Of a stretch of 64,000 nt of DNA, positions 33,690 through 42,692 are shown in pieces; position 1 is the first letter of the stretch, and every line of letters begins with the position of its first letter. The stretch comes from Prillingera fragicola. Taxonomy: Eukaryota; Basidiomycota; Tremellomycetes; Trichosporonales; Trichosporonaceae. The stretch is from assembly GCA_002335605.1 (NCBI GenBank), contig BEDY01000007.1:310001-374000 (forward strand). Reading direction: 5' to 3'. The notes beneath the pieces are model-generated. The model was not told where the DNA came from, searched no databases, and was given only the letters and a program-made list of their open reading frames with translations. Both the position numbers and the translations under genes were made by a program.

Positions 33690-34058
33690 ATGATCAACTA
33701 CACTCGCCAATACCCAAATCGCACACCTCCTAATCGCCACCTCGTCATTCAAGCAGCCGGGCTCATACTCGTTTTTGCTATCGGCGGTCTTGTGCTGGGC
33801 GCCACGTCGATACTCATCACAGCCATTGCCTCAGCTCTTTGCCTGGCGGTAGCCGTGTTGTTCAGTGTACCATTTATCACCTCTTTGGTGTATGAACAGC
33901 TCAGCAAGCTTACCCCACATCCCTTGATGTGTGCTGTTGCACACGGGCCCGAGGTAGCAGCGAGGCCAGCGGTGACGGCCCGACCCGTCATGCCAGTGAG
34001 CTACCATGCCAACCCGCCACCTTGTGAGCGATTTCAGACGGTAAATACACTCAAATGA
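33690..34058 (+). CDS. Small two-pass membrane protein, unknown (122 aa)
   Basis: Single exon. After a polar N-terminus with NxT sites (MINYTRQYPNRTPPNR), two hydrophobic helices cover about 20-66 (IQAAGLILVFAIGGLVLGAT and ALCLAVAVLFSVPFITSLVY). The tail is Pro/Ala/Val-rich. The first helix resembles that of the ORF at 31606 (G-x-VLG core), hinting at common descent. A cataTAAAAC A/T-rich element lies about 45 bp upstream. No known domain. Confidence 0.5.
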   Translation: MINYTRQYPNRTPPNRHLVIQAAGLILVFAIGGLVLGATSILITAIASALCLAVAVLFSVPFITSLVYEQLSKLTPHPLMCAVAHGPEVAARPAVTARPVMPVSYHANPPPCERFQTVNTLK

Positions 34059-34467
34059 TGATTTGAAGATCTTGTTTTCCATTTCTATGCATCTGTCTTG
34101 TAACCTGTCAAACCACGATGCATACATTACACTACATCTGTGCAGCTGTGACAGAGTGAGGTTACACTGGACTCGGATCGTGGCTAACAAGTGTTGCCAC
34201 TCAACCCGACATTGCCGACCGAGCCGAGCCTTCGGACATGCCATGTTCATCGTTGCCGCATTCAGTTCATGTGCCAAGAGGGCAACGTACGGCAACATCA
34301 TAACTGGGTACATATGCATGCATATTATAAGAGGAGGTGGTTGGCCCATGCATTTCAACCCTACTTGCGCACTTGCTCAATTCTACTTCAGCCCGAATCA
34401 ACTGGCCACAACATAGTGCTACTCAACCTCACCTTTCAACCCTCGAACCATCTCGTCTCCGCTGACA
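34059..34467. other. Spacer between small membrane ORFs 4 and 5
   Basis: No gene is recognised. A TATTATAAG TATA-like element at about 34322 lies 140 bp before the next ATG. Confidence 0.4.
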
Positions 34468-34770
34468 ATGAGCAATCTAACCGCAACACCCACTACCACC
34501 ACAGCTCTCACAAACCTATCTCAAACCACAATCACGACGATAACCACCACGATCACTGCCTTTTTCCTCACTGCCCAACCATCATCCGAAACCACCACTA
34601 GCGCAACTGCTCACACCCCGGCATGCAAAAAGTGCTCTGGCGCCTGCATACCCTTTGAAGCCCTGATACCAGGTCTGATTCTGTTCGTTTTTTTGATCTT
34701 GGCCTCCTGCTGTAAGAACAATCCGCCCCGTCAGCGTGCAGGAGCAGCAGCAGCAGCACCAGCAGCCTAG
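34468..34770 (+). CDS. Small Thr-rich single-pass membrane protein with CxxCxxxC motif (100 aa)
   Basis: Single exon. Residues 1-50 are dominated by Thr, Ser and Ala with NLT/NLS sequons, typical of a glycosylated ectodomain. CKKCSGAC at about 53-60 gives three closely spaced cysteines immediately before one membrane helix (FEALIPGLILFVFLILASCC), after which a short basic/alanine tail follows. Fifth of the tandem small membrane-protein ORFs. I recognise no family. Confidence 0.45.
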   Translation: MSNLTATPTTTTALTNLSQTTITTITTTITAFFLTAQPSSETTTSATAHTPACKKCSGACIPFEALIPGLILFVFLILASCCKNNPPRQRAGAAAAAPAA

Positions 34771-35084
34771 GCTTTGCCTGGGGGCAGCGGCACTCGCGAC
34801 CGCAACCGCCGATGCTCTGATCGTAACTGTACATACTGAGCACGATCAAGAATTATACTGTGTTAATGCATGCCGGAATACTCAAGTGAGCACGTCACAG
34901 CCGCGGCCCAGTCACTGACCCACGCTAAGAGCAGCTCAAGTCATGTTGGAGCATGTTAGCGCTACAGCGATCTGCCACTAGTGCCACCGCTTGCGGCAAC
35001 GCCACAGCCCAGCTTTTGTAGTATATAACACTCACTTGATCAATTGTCCAGTGTCTTCTTCTACCAGGCATACTCACAAGCACA
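34771..35084. promoter_or_regulatory. Spacer with TATA element before the Gly-rich gene
   Basis: No gene is recognised. TAGTATATAACA at about 35020-35031 is a good TATA box about 60 bp before ATG 35085. Confidence 0.45.
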
Positions 35085-35777
35085 ATGCCACCTATCCCAG
35101 CACTGCCCAACACCGACGTCACCATCTCCCACTCGCGTGCCTTCTTTGTGCGTGCACCGCCCGTCTTTGGAGACGACCCAATCGATCCACCCGACAGGAC
35201 CCACAACAGGCGTACCACCGGGTCAAAGGAGGATGACTACGTCTTCACCGGCGACCCAATTGATCCGCCGGACAAGACGCACAATTCGAAATTCCACACT
35301 GTCGTCGTCACTCTTGACCCCCTCGAAGCGCCCACCAAGCCCGTGACGCCAAACGAGCTTGAAGCCCCAGCATCCGGCCAGGGTGGGGCCGGCCACCGCG
35401 CCTTCCTAAACAACTACATTGTGGCTAACCATGCGCTTGACAAACCCAAGGAGTTGGCGGAGCACGACGTGGCGCGACCCGGCGGAGGTCGGGGTGGCAG
35501 CAGTTCGGCTGGTGCCGCCGCGGCGGGGGGTAAGGGCGGGAGTGTCGGTGGCGCTGCCGCTGGTGCGGGTGCTGGTGGCCGGGGTGGGTCGTCTGGTGGG
35601 CGGACTTCTAGCGGTGGTTCTGGTGGAGTTGGGTCTGTCAGTGGTAGTTGGGGCCCTGCTGCTGCTGGTGGTCGTGGTTCTGCAGGGAAGAACGGCGGAG
35701 GGACCCGCGCCCTTGGCCGGGGTGGCGTGCTTTGTATCGTTGGCAGTGTCGCCTGTGGAGTTCTCGCCAGCGGGTAG
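35085..35777 (+). CDS. Glycine-rich protein with duplicated DPIDPPD(R/K)THN motif (230 aa)
   Basis: Single exon. The N-terminal third carries two near-identical copies of GD(D)PIDPPD(R/K)THN, at about residues 29-41 and 57-68, separated by a charged linker. A middle segment (GHRAFLNNYIVANHALDKPKELAEHD) looks ordered. Residues from about 130 on are low-complexity Gly/Ser/Ala (GRGGSSSAG-type) with Arg and Lys. The last 17 residues, GVLCIVGSVACGVLASG, are hydrophobic and could be a tail anchor or GPI signal, but there is no N-terminal signal peptide, so a GPI anchor is doubtful. A TATA box sits about 60 bp upstream. Function unknown. Confidence 0.55.
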   Translation: MPPIPALPNTDVTISHSRAFFVRAPPVFGDDPIDPPDRTHNRRTTGSKEDDYVFTGDPIDPPDKTHNSKFHTVVVTLDPLEAPTKPVTPNELEAPASGQGGAGHRAFLNNYIVANHALDKPKELAEHDVARPGGGRGGSSSAGAAAAGGKGGSVGGAAAGAGAGGRGGSSGGRTSSGGSGGVGSVSGSWGPAAAGGRGSAGKNGGGTRALGRGGVLCIVGSVACGVLASG

Positions 35778-36894
35778 CTCGCTTCCAGCAGTCGGAGAAG
35801 CCTGTATCAGTGTGTTAGTAGCTTGCAACCGAGTACCATGCACCATGGTCAATGTCAGCACTATAGTCGGCAAAGTTGAGATACCTTGCTGTTGTCAGGC
35901 ACATCATCATGCTCGTTCATCGTCAACTCGTGACACCGCCACTCACCATCGTCTCACTCGCCATCAGCACCTCCATATCAACTCGTCATCCATGTGTACA
36001 CCCGGAATCATCGGGAGAGGTGGCAAAAGCTTGAGACCAAGGTCGGCAGGAAGGAATCGCCTGAAGGAATTGCCTGCTGGGTGGACTAGGGACACACGAG
36101 CTCGGCCAAGGCGGTTTGCAATTGCTAGACGTGCTGAGGCTTTCACTTACACCACGACACGCACTCAAAGCTTTTCCCCAGCACTTGGAGGCGAGTGCGT
36201 GAAGCTGTAAGTTCTGCCAGCCCAGGGGGCTGGCAAATTGGGGTGCTTGGGTTGGTCAGAGTCCCGTGCCATGGCGAAGCTCGACAGCAGATCAGTGGAC
36301 TGCTGCCTGACCCTCTGGTTGCTTCCTGTCTAACTTGGCCCTGGAGATTGGCCCGTCGGCATTCCGCATGCCAGGCAAAGAAATGGTAGGGTGTTGACAA
36401 CAGACGGATACCATTGACGAGGCAGTGTGTTGTTGGGCTCATTCGAGGATTGGGCCGTTGAATATCGCCCTCCGGTGAAGTTCGAGCTGTCCGCGCCCAG
36501 CCCTGACAGAATGCGGAGACATTGTGACGGATGGCGCAGTTCAACATGCCTACCATCTTCCGGCGACTGGATTACTACAGCGCCTCATATTCAGTTAAAC
36601 ATGAAACTATTGTTGCACAGCGAAATTGGATCTGTGCATACAGTACTGTGGCTCAATCATCGAGAACGACACCGATGATGGTCAAGCCAGACTTGCATTT
36701 GACTCGGAGACCATCTCTCATGAGCTCAGGGATCAATAGCGAACGACCTTGTACCTGTACCTAAGGGGATCATGGCACAACAGCGGATATATGGCATAGA
36801 CGTATGTATCCCCTCCTTCTGGCATGCGCTTCTTCCCCACGTTCTTTCATTTCTGCAACGTATCCCATTCACCGCTAACAGCACCCTATCGACG
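35778..36894. other. 1.1-kb intergenic stretch
   Basis: No convincing gene. Only short unconserved frames are present on either strand. Confidence 0.5.
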
Positions 36895-38372
36895 ATGATG
36901 CTCTCCGGCAGTCTCGCCGTTGTTGTGTCCCTTCTGGGCCTAACGGTCGCCTCTCCGTTTGAGGTCCTCGACAAACGTCAGACCGAACCGGGCTCAGCCA
37001 GAACAGTGTTGACTGTTCAACTTGATGAGCTCAGACCCCGCGACAGCAATCAGTCATATTTCGGGGTCAACGTATCTGTTGGGTATGTGGAGTTTCAGTG
37101 AGGTATGCCTTGCTTATAGGCAGAACGCCTCCACAGCACCTACGCCTTGCCCTCAATCTTGAGCGCCAAAGTGTGACCATTGTCCATCAGCCTTACGACG
37201 AACCGCCATCTGATGCCGCTGAAGGCAATTACTTTGTCAACTCTTCATCCTCGACCTTTGCAGCCCCGATTGATAGCACTATTGCGTTTATGAGCTTTCG
37301 GGACGAGGAGTATACGGGAGACAAGTGGCGTGACACTGTGGTGATCGGTGACACCACGATTCCGAACGCGACACTTGGTGAATCTGGGCACAGTTGTTTG
37401 TTGGAATCATGCTAACGCTGGTCATTCACAGAGGTGGCAGTGCAAAGGATTACTGAGGAAGGGAATGTCATGTATCCAAAGGATCGTGGTGTACTGGGTC
37501 TTGGTCTCAACCAATGGGGAACACAAGCTCCCATGCAAATACCGGAGCAGTCTGACTGGATTGCAGCAGCCGGGCGGGGGTCTATAAGTGTCATCAACCC
37601 ATGGAACGCCTCCTCGTTCGCAATTGCCCTGGATCGCGATCCCCGGAAGAAGGCAGGAAGCATAACTTTTGGCGGGGTGGAGCAGGACAAGTATGAGGGA
37701 CGCTTCCGCAGCACGACTACAGCCCACCTGGGCATGTGGACGCTGGCTCTCGACAAGATCATGCTGGACTCTATCTCGATTGGCTACATCACTACCGATC
37801 GACTTGGAGACGATGAGCAGCAAGATCCCATCTACATGCTGATGGATCCCACTAGCGACACCATTAATCTGCCACCCCAAACTCTTTTGAATCTCCTGAG
37901 GTTCATCCCAGAGTCGAAAAACACGTCCGACGGCTGGCGCGTCCCTTGCGATACGGGGGTGCAGCTCAACTTTACGTTCAACCGCGTTGACTATAACATG
38001 GACTCGCCCACATGGATCAACAAGGACTCAAATCTTGACGGCATGTGCACCACATACTTTGCTCCCTCTTCCTACACAGAGAAACCGCTGCGGGAGGACC
38101 TTCGCGTCTACGCCATGGGTCCCCTTATGCGCAATTTCTATACCTCATACGAGTACCGCAGTCTTTCCGACACTATCGGCTCTCAGATTCGCCTTGCACG
38201 AGCGGTCGGTGGGCCAGTCTATACTGCCGCGGGTGGCAGTTCGTCCCCTGGCAGCTCTTCGGGCAACGGCATCAGCTCATCGAGTTCCTCCGCTTCCAAA
38301 GCTCAAGTGGTTTTAGACGCTGTTTTCTTAGGCGCTGTGGTGGGCGTTGCGGTCGTTGCAACAGCGCTGTAG
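36895..38372 (+). CDS. Aspartic-protease-fold, GPI-type secreted protein with degenerate active sites
   Basis: Exons 36895-37082, 37124-37377 and 37432-38372 give 460 residues. A signal peptide (MMLSGSLAVVVSLLGLTVAS) is followed by LDKR, a likely Kex2 site, then the pepsin-family start YFGVNVSVGTPPQHLRLAL. Where a DTGSS should follow, the sequence is NLERQS; in the second lobe the DTG region reads LMDPTSDTINLPPQTL. The rest of the fold is well kept (GVLGLGLNQWG, ITFGGVEQDKYEG). A Ser/Gly-rich linker and a hydrophobic C-terminus (AVFLGAVVGVAVVATAL) indicate a GPI anchor, as in yapsins. It is therefore probably a non-catalytic wall or surface protein; that is inference from the missing residues. 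Confidence 0.8.
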
Positions 38373-38784
38373 AGCATTTCCTTATAGAAACTTGATGTGA
38401 AACGGACGGTCAGGTTGTTGGTGGTGAGATCAGTCGTGGTAATCCACGCCGACGTTTTCTGAGAACGACAGAATGACATCAGCGAACATATCAACGTCTC
38501 GTTACTGAAACCGTTTGAAGCTAGACGGACCTCTAACATTGCAACACCGCCGCAATAAACCGTATCAAGCCAACTTCACACGCACACAGCCCAGTCACGC
38601 CGCCACCATCAGCCAATTTGCGTAACTCGGACACATTATTAGACGCATTTTTGCCCTTTGTCATTTCAACACTTGCACACGATCACAACGTCGCACCCAT
38701 GCTCGCACGACGTCTGCTCGCACCATGCTCGCACGATCCAGAACCACATGCGGCGACAAAAAGTGATGCCAATGGCAAAAGATA
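38373..38784. other. Intergenic between aspartic-protease-like gene and tRNA-Cys
   Basis: No gene is recognised. TGCTCGCAC/GCTCGCACGA repeats occur at 38699-38732. Confidence 0.4.
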
Positions 38785-38857
38785 AGTGCCTTCCCGGAAT
38801 CGAACCAGGGACCTTGCGATTTGCAATCGCACGCTCTAGCCCCTGAGCTAAAGGCAC
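38785..38857 (-). tRNA. tRNA-Cys(GCA)
   Basis: Perfect 7-bp acceptor stem (GTGCCTT with AAGGCAC), D stem GCTC/GAGC, anticodon stem TGCGA/TCGCA with loop TTGCAAA (anticodon GCA), T stem CCTGG/CCGGG with loop TTCGATT, and discriminator U73, the base expected for cysteine. No intron. Confidence 0.9.
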
Positions 38858-38992
38858 CTTGATATTTGGCTACTTTGGAGCATGACTAAGTATGCACATG
38901 CTAGTGGAGCTCTGGCGATCCTGGCATTTTGATGGTATTCGCTCGTGCTTGGCCTCGAATGTTGTAGCAAGTGATGTGGCTTCTTCAACTGT

Positions 38993-39649
38993 TTAATCAG
39001 GAGTTCCTTCCTCCCGTTCCCCGATCTGCGCAGCCAAGCGAGCAGCAAAGAAGGACGTACACCGCGCTTCCAGCTCCTCATCACTCTCCACGTCTGTGGT
39101 CCAAGTTGCCATTGCTTCCAGTTCAGAAGTTGCAGCAGCGTGCGCCTCTCGCTCTTCTAAATCAGCTTCACGTGGTCTTGCATACTCTTCCTCCACGTGC
39201 TTGATGCACGCGTCCATGCGGGCGGCTGCGGTTGAGCCCTGGTTGTTTGTAGATGCCGTGGGGGTCGGTGCGTGCCCGGCAGAGCCGAGGTTTGTAGGGT
39301 CGCGTGGCATGAGAAATGGTGTCGGGGGCTCTGACGAGCCTGGATGACTCGTTTGTGGATTGCTATCGGGATGCCGTGACATCACCGGCCTATCAGCAAC
39401 AGCAGTCAACTCCATGGGCACGTCCTCGTGAATGAAGACGTTGTCGTCGACGGCATTGGCAAGCGTGGATGTTGGCTCGTTGTCAGTGTCGCCGGAATCG
39501 CTAATACCAGTGTTGGAGCAGATGACGACGCAGTAGCAGTCGGGCGGCGTGGAGAGAAGGTGGGCTAGGACGCACGACTCGCAGAGGCAATAGCTTGGGT
39601 AGGGGCTGATTTGAGGGCGGGGGCGGGGACGCCGGGTGAAGAGGTTCAT
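38993..39649 (-). CDS. Hypothetical acidic protein between two tRNA genes (218 aa)
   Basis: Single-exon ORF from ATG 39649. The N-terminus is Arg/Pro-rich with a Cys cluster (YCLCESCVLAHLLSTPPDCYCVVIC, seven Cys within 30 residues). The middle is Ser/Thr/Pro-rich, and the C-terminal 80 residues are acidic and probably coiled-coil (CIKHVEEEYARPREADLEEREAHAAATSELEAM). No family is recognised and no membrane segment is present. Lying between tRNA-Cys and tRNA-Gly, it may be a lineage-specific gene. The length and the Cys cluster are the only support. Confidence 0.45.
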   Translation of the reverse strand: MNLFTRRPRPRPQISPYPSYCLCESCVLAHLLSTPPDCYCVVICSNTGISDSGDTDNEPTSTLANAVDDNVFIHEDVPMELTAVADRPVMSRHPDSNPQTSHPGSSEPPTPFLMPRDPTNLGSAGHAPTPTASTNNQGSTAAARMDACIKHVEEEYARPREADLEEREAHAAATSELEAMATWTTDVESDEELEARCTSFFAARLAAQIGEREEGTPD

Positions 39650-39870
39650 GTCGCTGTGGGTTGGTGGCAAAGATGCTGAGGACGTCTTTTATAGGCAAAC
39701 ATGCTGCAGAAAAGGAAGCCACGTCTGATCGTATTGTGAAAGCTGTGTCCGAAGGATGCCGCCCCAAGAGGAACACATAACCAGTTCCCTTTCTCGGCTG
39801 GTGGCAAAATAAATGAATTAATTCTCGCGCTCACCGCAACACTCGCCTCCACCGGCAAAAACAAAAATTT

Positions 39871-39959
39871 TACACTATCCGTGATTCGAACACGGGTCGC
39901 TTCTTCGACAGCCGATAAACGATGGAAGAGAAGCATCATAACCACTAGACTAATAGTGT
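39871..39959 (-). tRNA. tRNA-Gly(TCC), intron-containing
   Basis: Acceptor stem ACACTAT/ATAGTGT is fully paired. D region GTCTAGTGGTTATGAT, anticodon stem CTTCT/AGAAG, and loop CTTCCAA (anticodon TCC) after removal of a 17-nt intron between 37 and 38 closely follow yeast tRNA-Gly(TCC). T stem CCGTG/CACGG with loop TTCGAAT, discriminator A. The first pair is A1-U72 rather than the usual G1-C72. Confidence 0.8.
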
Positions 39960-40264
39960 CCTCATGTTATGCGTTTCTCTGCATCGCGCTTGGCCGTCGA
40001 CGGTCGCATCATCGGACGGATGGATGGTGGCGAGCTCGCAAAGGTTGGTGGTGGCGGAAGGGTACGAAGTGGGGTCAGGGCGGTGAAGTTGGTTCCGCGA
40101 TTCGCGGTCACTGATGGCGTCTGTGCAGCTCTAGGCCAACACTGAACTCTGTGCACCTTTGCTCATCCTGCTGACGCCGGTGTGTTGGGAGTGGGGAGTG
40201 CGAGCCCCCTCCTTTCCGTCCATCACATCTCAGCGCCGCATTCGCTTCTCTCACTGACACAACC
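39960..40264. other. Intergenic after tRNA-Gly
   Basis: Nothing recognised apart from GGTGG-rich sequence at 40020-40090. Confidence 0.4.
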
Positions 40265-40717
40265 ATGACTACCAACAGCCCATCCACACCCTGTCGAGCA
40301 TCGAACCAGGCCGACCCCAAACGCAAACGTCGCGCGTACAAACGCACCCAAGGCCGCAACCGCAAACGCAAGCCGCGACCGCGTTGGGGCACCCACATCG
40401 AAGGGGACCGCGACAGTGCGCCGCCGTCTCCCCAGCTACATCGCACTTTGTCACCACGGCAGCAGTGTACACCGGCCGCAAGCCCAGTAGCACCACTGCC
40501 AACCCTGGAATGTACAGTTGAGTACCGATCTACCACCGCTGCCATCCCGGCATCAGAGACACCTGCGGCACCACCGAGCAAGGGCAGCCACTGGGCGCGA
40601 CTGGCAATCTTGGACAACTGGACAGACTGGTCCCACTGGCCTGTTATTCACTGGCCGTCCACAATATCAGGAAGCTCAAAGGGGGTTCATCATACTAGCC
40701 CACATCAGCTCTATTGA
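40265..40717 (+). CDS. Possible small basic protein (150 aa)
   Basis: Single-exon frame with ATG 40265. Residues 15-45 are strongly basic (PKRKRRAYKRTQGRNRKRKPRPR), a plausible nuclear localisation or nucleic-acid-binding patch; the remainder is Pro/Ser/Thr-rich with a short Trp-rich WTDWSHWPVIHWP stretch. No homologue is recognised and there is no supporting intron or domain, so it may be spurious. Confidence 0.3.
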   Translation: MTTNSPSTPCRASNQADPKRKRRAYKRTQGRNRKRKPRPRWGTHIEGDRDSAPPSPQLHRTLSPRQQCTPAASPVAPLPTLECTVEYRSTTAAIPASETPAAPPSKGSHWARLAILDNWTDWSHWPVIHWPSTISGSSKGVHHTSPHQLY

Positions 40718-41038
40718 GAAGATGAGTGTGGAGTGTGTGATGGGGCGAGGTGGCAGATTCTGAAATGTTCCGGTGCGCACCCCGCCATCACCGCAGCTGC
40801 GCCGCCGCCACCCAAGGCCATCAGCAATATGTGCTCAGCAGGGTTCCATCGCCCATGCATGGACGATAGGCCAGTTGGCGAGTGGCCACCTGATCACGCT
40901 TCCTACAGGACTGAAGAGTCCAAGGACAATGACAAAGCTGCTGTTAGAGAGCAAGGCCGCTGTTAGAGCCCAGTGCTAAAGCATAGGCAGGGATTATGCA
41001 TTAGGACACTACGATTTTATACGCCTGATCACAATAAT
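40718..41038. other. Intergenic, downstream of the Pra1-like gene
   Basis: No gene is recognised in these 320 bp, which should hold the 3' UTR of the minus-strand Pra1-like gene. Confidence 0.4.
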
Positions 41039-42045
41039 CTACTCGCAGTGCACAACTGACAGTCAGCTCAGCTCCTCGGCACGACTCACCTCCATCCGAG
41101 TGCGTGTGGCAAGCCTGGGCGGCAGTCGACGTAGCGCTTGCACTAGCAGCCGGAGTAGCGGCAGCCGGAGCAGCACCCGACCCAATGTTGCCAATGCAGC
41201 GGTCACCACCCTTGGCGACCTCGACGGCGTACACATCTGATCGTCAGCTCGGTTTCTGGTGAGCACTCACGGGCAGCAAAGTACTGCAGGGCGTCCGAGT
41301 CAAAAGGCGAGAACGTGGCATTGTTCTTGGCGAGGTCCAGAGCCTGGGCAAGGTCCGATGCACTCCTCGTCAGCAGGCTCAGTGCTGTGTACTCACTAGT
41401 GACTCACGGCCGCACCAGTAACGCCCGGCACATGGAAGAGGCGATGCCTGCCATCAGCACAGCACATATCAACAACTTACATCAGGTCCACACTCCAGTA
41501 GGTGCTCGGTGCCTGCTCTTCCAGCACAAAGCCGTTCATGCAGAAGGCCGCATTGTAAAGCCGGTCAGTGTACGAGGCGTCACAGATGACCGTCTCGGAC
41601 GTGCCGTTCTCGCCACGGTGGTGACCACGCCATCCAGGGAGGGCACAGTTCTTGTCGGGGTCGTCACAGCGGAGGAGCACGCCTTGCTTGTTACTCGAGA
41701 GCAGCGAGTCCCACACACCCAGGACGGCGGGGTAGTTTTCAGCCTTGGCTCCAAAGTAGGTCTGGAAGACTGGGTCCGCGGCGCCGTTCGTGCGGACGTA
41801 GTCGCGGGCAAACGAGGCAATTTCGTACGTCTCCCTTTTTTGTCAGTTGTTGCAGCCGGTAGAAAGACTTACTTCAAGCCCTGCTCGAGCATACGGCGCT
41901 GCGTGGAGTTGCAGCTAGAGTGGATCTCAATGTCCGTCGTGTAGGCCACAAGGTCGCGCGCGGCGACGTTGTTGGTGCGGTGGGGCACAGGCTTTGCGGC
42001 CGCAGTGCCAAGAGCGAGAGTGGAGAGGAGGACCGAAAGGAGCAT
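41039..42045 (-). CDS. Secreted zinc-binding protein of the Pra1/Zps1/Asp f 2 family (zincophore type)
   Basis: Six exons (42045-41873, 41834-41481, 41447-41397, 41362-41271, 41236-41090, 41055-41039) join to 277 residues. A signal peptide (MLLSVLLSTLALGTAAA) is followed by the family body: IEIHSSCNSTQRRMLEQGL, RCDDPDKNCALPGWRGHHRG and ETVICDASYTDR. The zincin-like core MHRLFHVPGVTGAAVSHY (His177, His181, His192) becomes visible only after two short introns are removed. The last exon adds the C-terminal zinc-binding tail CHTHSDGVVHCE, characteristic of Pra1. Family members are secreted under zinc limitation and deliver Zn2+ to a ZIP importer. Here the ZIP gene is the divergent neighbour, which strongly supports that role. 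Confidence 0.88.
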
Positions 42046-42692
42046 TGGGATTGTTGGGATTTTTGGAGAGTGGTGAGTAAACTTTGGAGTTGACAAGGCG
42101 CTTTATGAACACTCAAAGAATCGTTGGAGGATCGGTGCCGATACCGCGTAGTCCACTGCCAAGACATTGCGACTGTTCCGTACTGACTCGCCGCCGGAAA
42201 CGTGACCGGTGCGTCCCCGCAGCTGCCACTGTAGAGCCTGTAAGAGCCAATAACTTCCATGCAAACACCATGAACATTACCTAGGCACCTTCTTGGCAGG
42301 GATGGTAACCGTTGGTCGCGATCGCGAGGGTCGTCCTGGCCACCTCGGCATTCTTTTTACTGTGTTCGGTCAATTAATTTCGCCTCGTTGTTCTTTATGA
42401 ACAGCACTTTAAGATCCTCATGCGTGCGGGTTCACCGTCATGCTCTGGTCCTAAAGCCAAGTCAGTACGTTCTCAGGAACACAACCCTGCTGGGGACTAG
42501 GACGAACAATGCAGACGGGCGAGCTCGCCAAACCGGGGCAATCACTGCTCGGGTCCACATCATGAAACTCTTGGCATCCATTCTTCCGGCCAAAGCACGA
42601 CTTTTGCACCAAAACTTTGGCCTTACCTACTCGTACATAACCACTGGCCACCCTAGACTGCACGCGCAATACTCACCTGAAAATCCTCTACC
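42046..42692. promoter_or_regulatory. Shared divergent promoter of the zincophore and zinc-transporter genes
   Basis: A 647-bp head-to-head spacer without coding sequence. It holds a perfect 12-bp palindrome TCGCGATCGCGA at 42316-42327, a repeated CTTTATGAACA at about 42100 and 42392, and ACCTTCTTGGC at 42287-42297, which only half resembles the yeast Zap1 site ACCTTnAAGGT. Zinc-starvation control is expected from family knowledge; the binding sites are not established by sequence. Confidence 0.5.

Noticed and set aside
38690..38735. GCTCGCACGA-type short repeats as a CRISPR-like array
   Set aside because: Only two or three irregular copies without uniform spacers, in a eukaryotic genome.
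42316..42327. The TCGCGATCGCGA palindrome as an origin or mobile-element end
   Set aside because: Single copy with no flanking duplication; kept only as a possible regulatory site.
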